Below are positions 43,574-52,174 of a DNA stretch of 64,000 bases, piece by piece. The stretch is taken from the NCBI GenBank assembly GCA_016873895.1, contig VGVV01000003.1:310001-374000 (forward strand), read 5' to 3'. The position numbers and the translations under genes were made by a program. How positions within the stretch are numbered: position 1 is the first letter of the stretch; every line of letters begins with the position of its first letter. Below the pieces are notes generated by a model. The model ran no database searches. It was not told the DNA's origin and worked only from the letters and a program-made list of their open reading frames with translations. Source of the stretch: Ignavibacteria bacterium. GTDB lineage: Bacteria > Bacteroidota > Ignavibacteria > Kapaibacteriales > Kapaibacteriaceae.

Positions 43574-46500
43574 ATGAGATTCGTCCTGACATTTACCATA
43601 CTCACGCTATGCCTGTTGCTCTGCTGGCAGAACGATGCCGTTTCGCAGACACAATTCGTGAGTGGGCGTGTTGTTGACGTCAACGGAGCACCACTTGCTG
43701 GGGCCATCGTGCGCGTCGAAGCATCACGTGCTGGCACGTACACAACTATGCAGGGCTACTTCAACCTTAAAGCCTCGGATGGTGACGTAATCGTTATCAA
43801 GTCTGTAGGGATGAGTACACATCGTCTGGTTGTGCAAACGATTGTTGATTCTCTTGTGATCGTGATGAAATATGATTCGACGATCGGGTCTGAAGTAGTT
43901 GTGACGGCACTAGGTCTAACGAATACCAAACGAGCATTGGGGTATTCCACGCAATCGATCAGCGGAGACGATGTGCGCTCGAGCGGACGCAACGATATTT
44001 TGACGGGTCTTTCATCGCGTATTTCGGGACTCGAGGTTATCAATTCGGGTGGCTCTCCAGGGGCCGCGGTGTTTATTCGTCTGCGTGGAATGGCATCGAT
44101 AAACGGAGACAACCAGCCCCTTATCGTTATCGATGGTATCCCAATCGATAACGAACAGATTGCATCGTCCGACCCTACACGTGGCGTCTCATATTCGAAT
44201 CGTGCTCTCGATATCGACCCAAATACGATCGAAGATCTACAGGTGCTCAAGGGGCCTACCGCTGCCGCATTATATGGAATACGAGCGGCAAATGGAGCAG
44301 TTCTCATAACTACGAAGCACGGCAGATCTCCAGCAGACAGGGGTGTTTCGATCAGTGCAAACATCAGTATATCGAATGATGTGCCCACCGGATTGCCACA
44401 GGTACAGTCTGTCTATTCACAAGGCGAGAATGGGATGTTTTCCTCTGCTTCGTCGGCATCTCGGTCATTTGGAGCAAAACTCGATACGTTGTTCTACGAC
44501 GGAATACCCTCTACCTACGACAACCGGGGTTCGATCGTGGGCAAGAGCGCCGCTCCTGCTGGCGCATTACCTGTGCGCGCGTTCAATCCACTCGACGGAC
44601 TCTTGACTGTAGGACAAACGCGATCACAATCGGTAACCTTGCAAACAGCTGATGCGGGGTCGTCACTTGCAGTTGTTCTGTCCAATCTTGAAACGGATGG
44701 TATCATACCATTGACATCGTGGAACAGACGGTCAATCACTGCCAATTCGCGCATGTTTTTCTCGAATAACATCAAAGTAGCTTCAAAGGTGAGCTTCACG
44801 AGTTCCGGAGGCAACCGTTCGCAACAGGGTGCTAACCCGTCTGCGATCATGCTAGCTGCAGTGCGCACTCCCCCATCGTTTGACAACCGCAATGGTCTTT
44901 CAACAGCTCAGGCACTCGAACCACGGTCTGCCGCTTACATGACATCCGATGGCACGCAGCGTTCATACCGCCAAGGGGTTGGAGTTGATAATCCATATTG
45001 GTCCATGACGCAAAACAGGTTTCGAGATGTCGTACATCGACTGCTCGGCTCAATCGAACTCACGTACACACCTGTGGCCGACGTTGACATTCTTATACGA
45101 TCGGGATTGGATTATTACCTCGATGATCGGCTGCAAACAAATGCACGATACTCGAACATTGCCATAAGTGGACGGACCTTCAGCGACGTGATCGAGGTGT
45201 CGAATGCTACAATGGATCTGATTGCCACATGGAACGTGAAGGTCGCTGAGAACGTAACGATGCGTGCAGTTGCCGGGACCAATGCTATGTCGCGAGAACA
45301 GCGTGGACATTATCTACAATCCGATGGCATAGCGAACACCGAGGCACCGCGGGATCCCAACAATTACAGTAGCACGATTGTTGGTCAGAGTAGCCGGCCA
45401 AAGCGAACCTTCGCGGCATACTCCGACGTGCAGGTTGATTTCAAAAACATGATTTTCCTGTCGATCACTGGCCGAAATGAATGGTCAACCACTCTTCCTG
45501 TGTTTAATAGCTCGTTCTTTTATCCTTCTGCATCAAGTTCGTTGATCCTGACAGAGCTCTTTCCTGACATTGCAACATCAACTGTGCCATTTATCAAGCT
45601 CAGAGCCAGTTACGCCCAGGTGGGCAACGACGCACCTGTGCAGACAACAACCAGCGGCTTTATAACGTCCTCGTACCGCGATTCATGGACCTCTGGCATT
45701 CGGTTCCCGTTCAACAACACGATTGGATTCTCTATCGAAAACCGATTGTGCTCGCCTGAGCTTTCACCTGAACGCACGACGTCGCAGGAATTGGGCTTTG
45801 ATGTTTCGTTGTTCGACAGGCAGGTTGATCTGAGCTTTACGGCCTATTCTCAAGTTTCGGACCGACAGATTTTTACGGTACCGATATCCGCCTCGTCTGG
45901 CTTTACCACATTCATAGCGAACGGTGGCACGGTGTCCAACAAAGGTTTTGAGATCACTCTCAACGCCCGCATGATAAAGACAGCACTTGTGCAATGGAGC
46001 ACCACTGTTAATCTTAGCTACAACGACAACATGGTTGATGCGCTTCGCCTAACACCGCAATACACACTTGGAGGCTTCCAAGGGGCTTCCATTCGCGTTG
46101 TCGAAGGGTTGCCGTATGGCAGCATCTTTGGCTTTGCATGGCAGCGGGACTCCTTAGGGAACCGGCTCATCAACGACGACACTGCGTCAACATCCTATGG
46201 CTACCCGTTGCGCGAGCAGTTTGAGCGAGGATTCGACAATTACAATCCCGAATGGATCATGGGTCTGGGCAACAACATACAGATCGGTCCATTCTCTGTT
46301 GCATTCCAGATGGAGTCTCGTCTCGGCGTCTTCATGTGGAACGGCACCAGGGCAGTGATGACGCAATTCGGCACACACAAACAAACCGAAGACCGAGAGC
46401 AAACTCGCATTTTTGACGGCGTCAAATCGTCGAATGGTAAGCCGAACGATATCCGCGTGCCACTGGGCGAATTCTGGTATGCATATGGCGCAGGTACTGG

Positions 46501-46780
46501 TTTTCCTGCCTACAACTCCGAAGACTACATCGAAAACGCAAGCTGGGTGCGGCTTCGTAGCGCTTCCATTTCATGGGAGGTACCAAAGACGTTGCTGACC
46601 GGAACACCACTGCAGCGCCTGAACGTGACGTTCACCGGAACGAATCTGTGGTATGCTACAGACTACAGCGGTGTTGATCCTGAGTCAAGTCTCTTGGGTG
46701 CAACCAACGTTCAAGGACTCGACTACTTCAACATGCCAAGCACCCGCACCTATGCGCTGGCGATCACTGTGGGCCTGTGA
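43574..46780 (+). CDS. SusC/RagA-family TonB-linked outer-membrane transporter (copy 2, no linked SusD)
   Basis: The 1068-residue product shares length, signal peptide, carboxypeptidase D-like regulatory domain (VSGRVVDVNGAPLAGAIVRV) and plug layout (RISGLEVINSGGSPGAAVFIRLRG-type, IDGIPIDNEQ, VLKGPTAAALYGIRAANGA) with the SusC at 38885-42088. The two also share long matching stretches in the barrel, for example FYPS, ITGRNEWSTTLP and the end of the barrel, QGLDYFNMPST. They look like a gene duplication that has since diverged. No SusD gene follows; the next gene is on the other strand and begins at once. Either it shares the one SusD or it works without one. A strong terminator lies 21 bases upstream. 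Confidence 0.92.
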   Translation: MRFVLTFTILTLCLLLCWQNDAVSQTQFVSGRVVDVNGAPLAGAIVRVEASRAGTYTTMQGYFNLKASDGDVIVIKSVGMSTHRLVVQTIVDSLVIVMKYDSTIGSEVVVTALGLTNTKRALGYSTQSISGDDVRSSGRNDILTGLSSRISGLEVINSGGSPGAAVFIRLRGMASINGDNQPLIVIDGIPIDNEQIASSDPTRGVSYSNRALDIDPNTIEDLQVLKGPTAAALYGIRAANGAVLITTKHGRSPADRGVSISANISISNDVPTGLPQVQSVYSQGENGMFSSASSASRSFGAKLDTLFYDGIPSTYDNRGSIVGKSAAPAGALPVRAFNPLDGLLTVGQTRSQSVTLQTADAGSSLAVVLSNLETDGIIPLTSWNRRSITANSRMFFSNNIKVASKVSFTSSGGNRSQQGANPSAIMLAAVRTPPSFDNRNGLSTAQALEPRSAAYMTSDGTQRSYRQGVGVDNPYWSMTQNRFRDVVHRLLGSIELTYTPVADVDILIRSGLDYYLDDRLQTNARYSNIAISGRTFSDVIEVSNATMDLIATWNVKVAENVTMRAVAGTNAMSREQRGHYLQSDGIANTEAPRDPNNYSSTIVGQSSRPKRTFAAYSDVQVDFKNMIFLSITGRNEWSTTLPVFNSSFFYPSASSSLILTELFPDIATSTVPFIKLRASYAQVGNDAPVQTTTSGFITSSYRDSWTSGIRFPFNNTIGFSIENRLCSPELSPERTTSQELGFDVSLFDRQVDLSFTAYSQVSDRQIFTVPISASSGFTTFIANGGTVSNKGFEITLNARMIKTALVQWSTTVNLSYNDNMVDALRLTPQYTLGGFQGASIRVVEGLPYGSIFGFAWQRDSLGNRLINDDTASTSYGYPLREQFERGFDNYNPEWIMGLGNNIQIGPFSVAFQMESRLGVFMWNGTRAVMTQFGTHKQTEDREQTRIFDGVKSSNGKPNDIRVPLGEFWYAYGAGTGFPAYNSEDYIENASWVRLRSASISWEVPKTLLTGTPLQRLNVTFTGTNLWYATDYSGVDPESSLLGATNVQGLDYFNMPSTRTYALAITVGL

Positions 46781-47812
46781 TCAGGCAGCCCCCTGCACAC
46801 CTGTTACAGTTGTGTATTTGATCACGTGCTTCTTTTCGGGATGCTGACGTTGGTACTCGACGTTGAGGGCTACAGCTGCCTCGTGGAAGCCACACAGAAT
46901 GAGTTTAAGCTTGTTTGGGTATTCACTGATGTCTCCAACCGCATAGATACCCTCTACGCTTGTCTGGAAGGTTAGCGGGTCTACGTTTACGGCATTCTTG
47001 TCCAGCGAAAGGCCCCAGTTTGCAATTGGTCCGAGCTTGGGCGAAAGACCAAACAACGGAATGAAGTGATCAACCGTGACGCTACCGGTCGTTCCATCAT
47101 TATGTGTGATCGTTACGTTCTCGAGCTTTCCATCACCGTGTAGGGCTGTTACCTGTGCGTCTGTGATCATGTTGATCATACCGGCATCTGCTAACGCTTG
47201 CGCCTTAGCTACACTGTCTGGTGCGGCACGGAACTGCGCACTTCGGTGAATCATCGTAACCTCTGAGGCAATGTCTGCCAGTACGATTGTCCAGTCGAGA
47301 GCTGAGTCGCCCCCTCCCGCAATTATCACGCGTTTGCCACGATAGAATTCTGGGTCCTTGATGATGTACTCAACACCTCTGTCTTCATACTCAGCCAGAT
47401 TGCCAATAGTTGGCTTGCGTGGCTCAAAGCAGCCCAGGCCCCCTGCTAGGAAGACAGTTTTACCATGTATTACGGTTCCTCTTGATGTAGTAACCTTGAA
47501 GGTTCCATCGTCAAGTTTTTCGAGCCCGTCTGCCCGTTCGCCAAGCGTAAACTCCGGCTTAAAGGGCGCCCCCTGTTTCATGAGGTTATCAACCAGTTCT
47601 CCTGCCAGCACCGATGGGAAACCAGGTATATCGTAAATAGGCTTCTTTGGATAGATCTCAGCACATTGTCCGCCCGGTGTTGGCAGATAATCAACGAGAT
47701 GGCACTTCCACTTTAGCAGGCCTGCCTCGAACACCGTGAAAAGGCCGCATGGGCCAGCACCAATGATAATTACATCCGTTTCGTGTTGAGAAGGGGCAGT
47801 TATAGGTTGCAT
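46781..47812 (-). CDS. Ferredoxin-NADP reductase-like flavoprotein (thioredoxin reductase fold)
   Basis: The ATG at 47812 (MQPITAPSQHETDVIIIGAG) gives 343 residues. FAD is bound by DVIIIGAGPCGLFTVFEAG near residue 14 and NADPH by the second Rossmann motif RVIIAGGGDSALDWTIVLAD near 166; the C-terminal FAD motif is GIYAVGDISEYPNKLKLILCG. It lacks the CxxC redox pair of thioredoxin reductase, which marks the type 2 ferredoxin/flavodoxin-NADP reductases found in Chlorobi and Firmicutes. It would move electrons between NADPH and ferredoxin. It lies eight bases behind the UPF0104-like gene, and its stop abuts that of the convergent second susC gene. Confidence 0.9.
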   Translation of the reverse strand: MQPITAPSQHETDVIIIGAGPCGLFTVFEAGLLKWKCHLVDYLPTPGGQCAEIYPKKPIYDIPGFPSVLAGELVDNLMKQGAPFKPEFTLGERADGLEKLDDGTFKVTTSRGTVIHGKTVFLAGGLGCFEPRKPTIGNLAEYEDRGVEYIIKDPEFYRGKRVIIAGGGDSALDWTIVLADIASEVTMIHRSAQFRAAPDSVAKAQALADAGMINMITDAQVTALHGDGKLENVTITHNDGTTGSVTVDHFIPLFGLSPKLGPIANWGLSLDKNAVNVDPLTFQTSVEGIYAVGDISEYPNKLKLILCGFHEAAVALNVEYQRQHPEKKHVIKYTTVTGVQGAA

Positions 47813-47820
47813 TGTCACTA

Positions 47821-48879
47821 TTACATTGATGATGATGAATTTCTCATTGAAGGTCTGGTATCGGCCGTTTCTGAAAGCCAACAAATAAAGCCCCCTAACA
47901 GTACTAGCCCGTAGTTGACTATCCACGAGATCATACCGAACACAAATCCCTGCACGGGAGTTGCACCACAGACCGCTACCAGCGAGGCTTGTGCGATGAT
48001 CTGGTAGATGCCAAGGGCCCCAGGAGTTGGAGCAAGAGTAACGCCCAGTCCAATAACGACAAGTATGATTGAGGCTTGCCCGATTGTAACACCAGCCGCG
48101 GATGGATAGGGCATTGCTTTGATAATAAAGAACGACACAAAACAGTATGTGGCCCAGACTAACACCGTCTCGATGAACAGTCGAATGTACAATCGGGGCT
48201 TTTTGATAACCCTCAGTCCATCGGCGATTTTTGTAATGATGCGAGAAAGTGCATCCCCGATACGCTTATGCAAGCGACCAACGACACGCTCCGAAAACAC
48301 TTGTCCAAGGCGTGTAAACACGAGCATGCCAACAAATGCAAGTAGCCCTACAAGTGCAAATGATAAATTTGAAAGAATTGCCTGGGTTTCGATTGGAGCG
48401 CTGTCTGCTGACGTCGAGCCATAGTAGGCAAATATCCTTGCCAAGGTATCACCGGAGGTGGTCATTACAAGTATGAGCGCCATCATGATTGATACGACGT
48501 CCAGAATACGCTCGATCAGGATTGCCCCAATTGCCTCTTCGGTAGGAATTCCCTCTCGTTTGGCGAATACAACCGGACGTACCACTTCACCTGCACGCGG
48601 CAATATCGTGTTGAATGCATAACCTATCATCACGGCATTAAAGGAGGCCATGAAGCTAAGATGCGGATGCAACGGACGAAGTATTGTTCTGTAGCGCTCT
48701 GCTCTGGTGATATGAGACATCATGCTAATTGCCAAGGCTAGCATGACGAAGCTTACATCGAGATTGGTAAAATCACCAGCAATCAGCACCCATTCACCTG
48801 GCTTGATACTGCCTGTGATATACCAGATTGCCAAGGCAACCACTACAATCGACACACCAACTGAGATAGCCTTCTTCAT
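47821..48879 (-). CDS. Lysylphosphatidylglycerol-synthase-type integral membrane protein (UPF0104/YbhN-like)
   Basis: The ATG at 48879 ([13 protein letters not shown]) overlaps the uvrA stop by one base as TGATG and gives 352 residues. About eight hydrophobic helices are visible. NTILPRAGEVVRPVVFAKREGIP near residue 90 and ALGIYQIIAQASLVAVCG near 288 match the membrane domain of MprF/UPF0104 proteins, which includes lipid flippases. The aminoacyl-transferase half of MprF is absent, so it probably moves lipids or glycolipids rather than making lysyl lipids. The substrate is unknown. It lies between uvrA and the flavoprotein gene on one likely transcript. Confidence 0.82.
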   Translation of the reverse strand: MKKAISVGVSIVVVALAIWYITGSIKPGEWVLIAGDFTNLDVSFVMLALAISMMSHITRAERYRTILRPLHPHLSFMASFNAVMIGYAFNTILPRAGEVVRPVVFAKREGIPTEEAIGAILIERILDVVSIMMALILVMTTSGDTLARIFAYYGSTSADSAPIETQAILSNLSFALVGLLAFVGMLVFTRLGQVFSERVVGRLHKRIGDALSRIITKIADGLRVIKKPRLYIRLFIETVLVWATYCFVSFFIIKAMPYPSAAGVTIGQASIILVVIGLGVTLAPTPGALGIYQIIAQASLVAVCGATPVQGFVFGMISWIVNYGLVLLGGFICWLSETADTRPSMRNSSSSM

Positions 48880-51701
48880 CAGACATGCCTCTTGTAGAAA
48901 CTTCGCAGCGCGTCCGCCGTGTGCGACTTTGCGGTGCGCGTTACACCCTTTGGTGTGCCTGCGGCAACTATTCTGCCACCATCCTCCCCTGCATTCGGTC
49001 CGACGTCGATGATCCAATCTGCTGAGGCAATGACGTGCATATTGTGTTCAATAACAATAATCGTATGACCATAGTCCACCAGCCTATCAAACGCCTTCAG
49101 CAACGCGTCTACGTCACTCACATGCAGGCCCGTTGTGGGCTCGTCAAAAATGAACAGCATGCCTTCACCAGAGCGCTCGTCGAGATGCCCCGCTAGTTTT
49201 ACGCGTTGCGCCTCGCCCCCACTGAGGTGGGTTGAGGGCTGCCCAATTCGGAGATAGCCGAGACCAACCTGACGCAAGATGTTCAGTTTGTTTACGATGC
49301 GTGGATAATCACGAAAGTGCTCAACACCCTCATCAATGGTCATGTTCAGAACATCAATGATCGACTTGCCGTTGTAGAGAATAGCATGTGCGTCACGTTT
49401 GTATCTCGACCCATTGCATGACTCACATGGCAGCTCGATGTCGGGAAGAAACTGCATTTCAATGGACACTGTACCAGCCCCTTCGCACATCTCACAACGA
49501 CCTCCGGCAACGTTAAACGAGAAATGCCCTGCCTTCCATCCCAACTGCTTCGCGCTCTGTGTAGAGGCAAAGACATCGCGAATCAAATCGAAGACCTTGA
49601 TGTACGTTGTGGGAGTAGAGCGGGTTGATCGTCCGATCGGACTCTGATCAATCATCTCGATGCCAGTGATATTCTCCAAACCATCGATTCGATCTACATG
49701 GCCTGTTTCGCCGCTGTATGCGCCAAACATGCGTTGTATGTTGCCGTAGATCACATCGTGCACGAGCGAACTCTTACCCGATCCCGATACACCGGTGATA
49801 ACGGTCATGGTGCCAAGAGGAATGGTGACGTTGTCTCCCTTCAAATTGTGATGAATGGGGCGATGCACAACGATCTTCTTACCATTTCCCTTACGAGGCG
49901 TAAACTTAAACGCAATTGCCCGCTTGCCTTGGAGATATTCGGCCGTTAGAGAAGAGCCCTGCTGCTCCATTTCGGTAAAGGTGCCCGTAAACACAACCTC
50001 TCCACCATGCTCGCCTGCTCGTGGGCCGATGTCTATCACGTAGTCGGACGTCCTCATAACGTCCATATCGTGCTCTACGACAACAACGGTGTTGCCGAGT
50101 CCACGAAGTTTACGCAAGACTGATAGCAATCTGTCGGTATCCCTCGGATGCAGTCCAATGCTCGGCTCATCAAGAACATACAGTGTTCCGACCAGGGCAG
50201 ACCCCAGTGAAGATGCCAGATTGATACGCTGCGATTCGCCACCCGAAAGTGTGTGCGACAATCGATCGAGTGTAAGGTACTCGAGTCCGATTTCACACAA
50301 CAGGCTTAGCCTACGCTGAATCTCGAGCAGAACTTGTCCAACTATCGATTCCTCGTACGGAGTAAGTTGTAACCTATGAAAGTGTTCTCGTGCCTCGGCT
50401 AACGTCATTCGAACCACATCAGCGATTGCTAGACCACCAACAAAAACTTGGCGTGCAGCCATTCGCAGTCGAGAGCCTTCACACTTCTGACACGTCGTAT
50501 AGCCACGATACCGACTCAGCATAACGCGATAATGTGTTTTATAACTTTTTTCCTCGAGCATGTGGAAGAAGCCTTCAACACCGACGTACGAGCCTACACC
50601 TTTCATCACCATTGCTACCTGGTCCGAGGAAAGGTCCATGAATGGCGCATCAAGCGGAATATCGTAGGACTTAGCCTCGCCCACAAGATGTTTGAGGTGA
50701 ATGCCAAACGTCTCTCCACGAAATGGATGGATTGCGCCTCTGCGAATGGACAGCCCCTTATCAGGAACGACAAGGTTCATGTCTGTGCCGACACTGCGCC
50801 CAAATCCCTGGCATGTAGGACAAGCCCCAAACGGTGAATTGAATGAGAACAGGCGCGGTTCTGGCTCTACATAAACAGTTTGCGATGTAGCGCTCTCAAA
50901 TCGAGAGGAATACACAAGGTCTCTGCCTGTTGTCATGTTGCGCAGTACGATGCGTCCTCCCCCACTTGCAAACGCCTGCTCCAGCGAGTCTGTTAGCCTT
51001 GCAACAGACTCAGCATCGGTGCGCACAACTAGGCGGTCAACAACCACATATACCGTCGTAGACTCTTCTGGTAAGGATGTTACATCATCTATACTGTGCA
51101 ACTCTGTGCCCTGGCCAAATACAACTCGCGAAAATCCTTTTGCTCGCAGGCCGTCGCGCACCATGTCAACAGAGGCATGATCATCAGGTAAAGCAAACAT
51201 GAGAAGCAGTTTAGCGTCTTGATGCTTGGCTGTTAAGTCAGTTGCAACGCTTTCTGGAGTATCCTTGCGCACCACCTCACCAGTATCTTTGTCGATTACA
51301 ATTCCAATTCTGCCATAGAGCAATCGGAGGTAATCGTACACCTCTGTTGTCGTGCCAACTGTAGACCGAGGATTCTTCGTAAACGTCTGCTGCTGTATCG
51401 CTACAGCGGGCGGCAAACCAGAGATACTGTCTACATCGGGTTTTGCCATCCTGTCGAGAAACTGTCGTGCATAGGCACTCAATGACTCAACAAACCTGCG
51501 TTGCCCCTCGGCATAGAGCGTATCGAATGCCAACGAAGATTTGCCAGAACCTGACGGACCAGTAACTACAGTGAGTGCATTTCTTGGTATCTCTACACTA
51601 ACATTTTTGAGATTGTTTGCTCGTGCGCCCTTGATGGAGATTACCTTGCTGGTAGTCTCTCGCTTTAGTTGTTCGGCTTCTATAGGACGTTTTTTGGGCA
51701 C
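48879..51701 (-). CDS. uvrA: Excinuclease ABC subunit A
   Basis: UvrA finds DNA lesions and loads UvrB in nucleotide excision repair. GTG 51701 ([12 protein letters not shown]) gives 940 residues, the usual length; GTG 51758 would add 19 residues. The ABC domain I Walker A is [20 protein letters not shown] near residue 46 and the second is [18 protein letters not shown] near 640. The UvrB-binding region is present ([13 protein letters not shown]). Zinc modules are CPTC with CQKC, and CEMC with CESC. The segment [21 protein letters not shown] within the insertion domain differs from the E. coli form but is seen in other Bacteroidota. Signature motifs LSGGESQRI and LSGGEAQRV are intact. Confidence 0.96.
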   Translation of the reverse strand: MPKKRPIEAEQLKRETTSKVISIKGARANNLKNVSVEIPRNALTVVTGPSGSGKSSLAFDTLYAEGQRRFVESLSAYARQFLDRMAKPDVDSISGLPPAVAIQQQTFTKNPRSTVGTTTEVYDYLRLLYGRIGIVIDKDTGEVVRKDTPESVATDLTAKHQDAKLLLMFALPDDHASVDMVRDGLRAKGFSRVVFGQGTELHSIDDVTSLPEESTTVYVVVDRLVVRTDAESVARLTDSLEQAFASGGGRIVLRNMTTGRDLVYSSRFESATSQTVYVEPEPRLFSFNSPFGACPTCQGFGRSVGTDMNLVVPDKGLSIRRGAIHPFRGETFGIHLKHLVGEAKSYDIPLDAPFMDLSSDQVAMVMKGVGSYVGVEGFFHMLEEKSYKTHYRVMLSRYRGYTTCQKCEGSRLRMAARQVFVGGLAIADVVRMTLAEAREHFHRLQLTPYEESIVGQVLLEIQRRLSLLCEIGLEYLTLDRLSHTLSGGESQRINLASSLGSALVGTLYVLDEPSIGLHPRDTDRLLSVLRKLRGLGNTVVVVEHDMDVMRTSDYVIDIGPRAGEHGGEVVFTGTFTEMEQQGSSLTAEYLQGKRAIAFKFTPRKGNGKKIVVHRPIHHNLKGDNVTIPLGTMTVITGVSGSGKSSLVHDVIYGNIQRMFGAYSGETGHVDRIDGLENITGIEMIDQSPIGRSTRSTPTTYIKVFDLIRDVFASTQSAKQLGWKAGHFSFNVAGGRCEMCEGAGTVSIEMQFLPDIELPCESCNGSRYKRDAHAILYNGKSIIDVLNMTIDEGVEHFRDYPRIVNKLNILRQVGLGYLRIGQPSTHLSGGEAQRVKLAGHLDERSGEGMLFIFDEPTTGLHVSDVDALLKAFDRLVDYGHTIIVIEHNMHVIASADWIIDVGPNAGEDGGRIVAAGTPKGVTRTAKSHTADALRSFYKRHV

Positions 51702-51787
51702 AGGGGGCTCGTAGGCGCAGTTGAGTAAGGCTAGAACAATAAAAATACGGGAATCCACCCCATTTTGCCCTATTCATGGCACGGTGC

Positions 51788-51818
51788 TTGCTTGTGTTTG
51801 AATAAGTCTGTAATTTTG
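51788..51818 (+). promoter_or_regulatory. Bacteroidota-type promoter for rpmB
   Basis: TTG at 51788-51790 (-33), a 20-base spacer and TAATTTTG at 51811-51818 (-7, consensus TAnnTTTG) match the primary sigma factor pattern of Bacteroidota. The start of transcription would fall near 51824, about 35 bases before the rpmB ATG. Confidence 0.65.
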
Positions 51819-51858
51819 TCGTCTTGCTTAACAATAATGTCAGGAATGGAGTCCAACC

Positions 51859-52080
51859 ATGGCTCGTCGATGTGAACTCACGGGTGTAGGTGTAATGTAC
51901 GGCAACAACGTGTCGCACGCGAACAATAAGACGCGCCGTCGCTTTTTGCCAAACATTCAAAAGAAGCGTATCTGGGTACCAGAAGAAGGTCGTTGGGTAA
52001 CTGTTAAGGTTACTGCGAGCGCACTCAAGACGCTAGACAAGATTGGCTACACAGCCATGAAAAAGCGCACTGCTAAGTAA
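51859..52080 (+). CDS. rpmB: 50S ribosomal protein L28
   Basis: L28 sits near the L1 stalk on the 50S subunit. The 73-residue protein starts MARRCELTGVGVMYGNNVSHA, keeps the NKTRRRFLPNIQKKRIWVPE core and lies in the short, zinc-free form, since the CxxC pairs are missing. It is monocistronic: a Bacteroidota-type promoter precedes it and a terminator follows 24 bases after the stop. In many genomes rpmB is next to rpmG; rpmG is not here. Confidence 0.97.
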   Translation: MARRCELTGVGVMYGNNVSHANNKTRRRFLPNIQKKRIWVPEEGRWVTVKVTASALKTLDKIGYTAMKKRTAK

Positions 52081-52103
52081 GCAGTTGCTCAAAAACTCGT
52101 GAG

Positions 52104-52127
52104 AAAGGTCGCATAGCGGCCTTTTTT
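52104..52127 (+). terminator. Rho-independent terminator of rpmB
   Basis: AAAGGTCGC, ATA and GCGGCCTTT form a nine-base-pair stem with one wobble pair and a three-base loop, followed by TTTCG. It is well placed between rpmB and the TPR gene. Confidence 0.85.
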
Positions 52128-52174
52128 CGTTAATATTCAGTCATATCTGTTCGACTCGTTCGTCTACAAACGGG

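Noticed and set aside
43756..44388. A 210-codon open frame on the minus strand
   Set aside because: It is antisense to the plug of the second SusC and mirrors its codons.
46781..47812. Thioredoxin reductase
   Set aside because: The fold matches, but the CxxC redox pair is missing from the NADPH domain, so a ferredoxin-NADP reductase-type flavoprotein is the better call.
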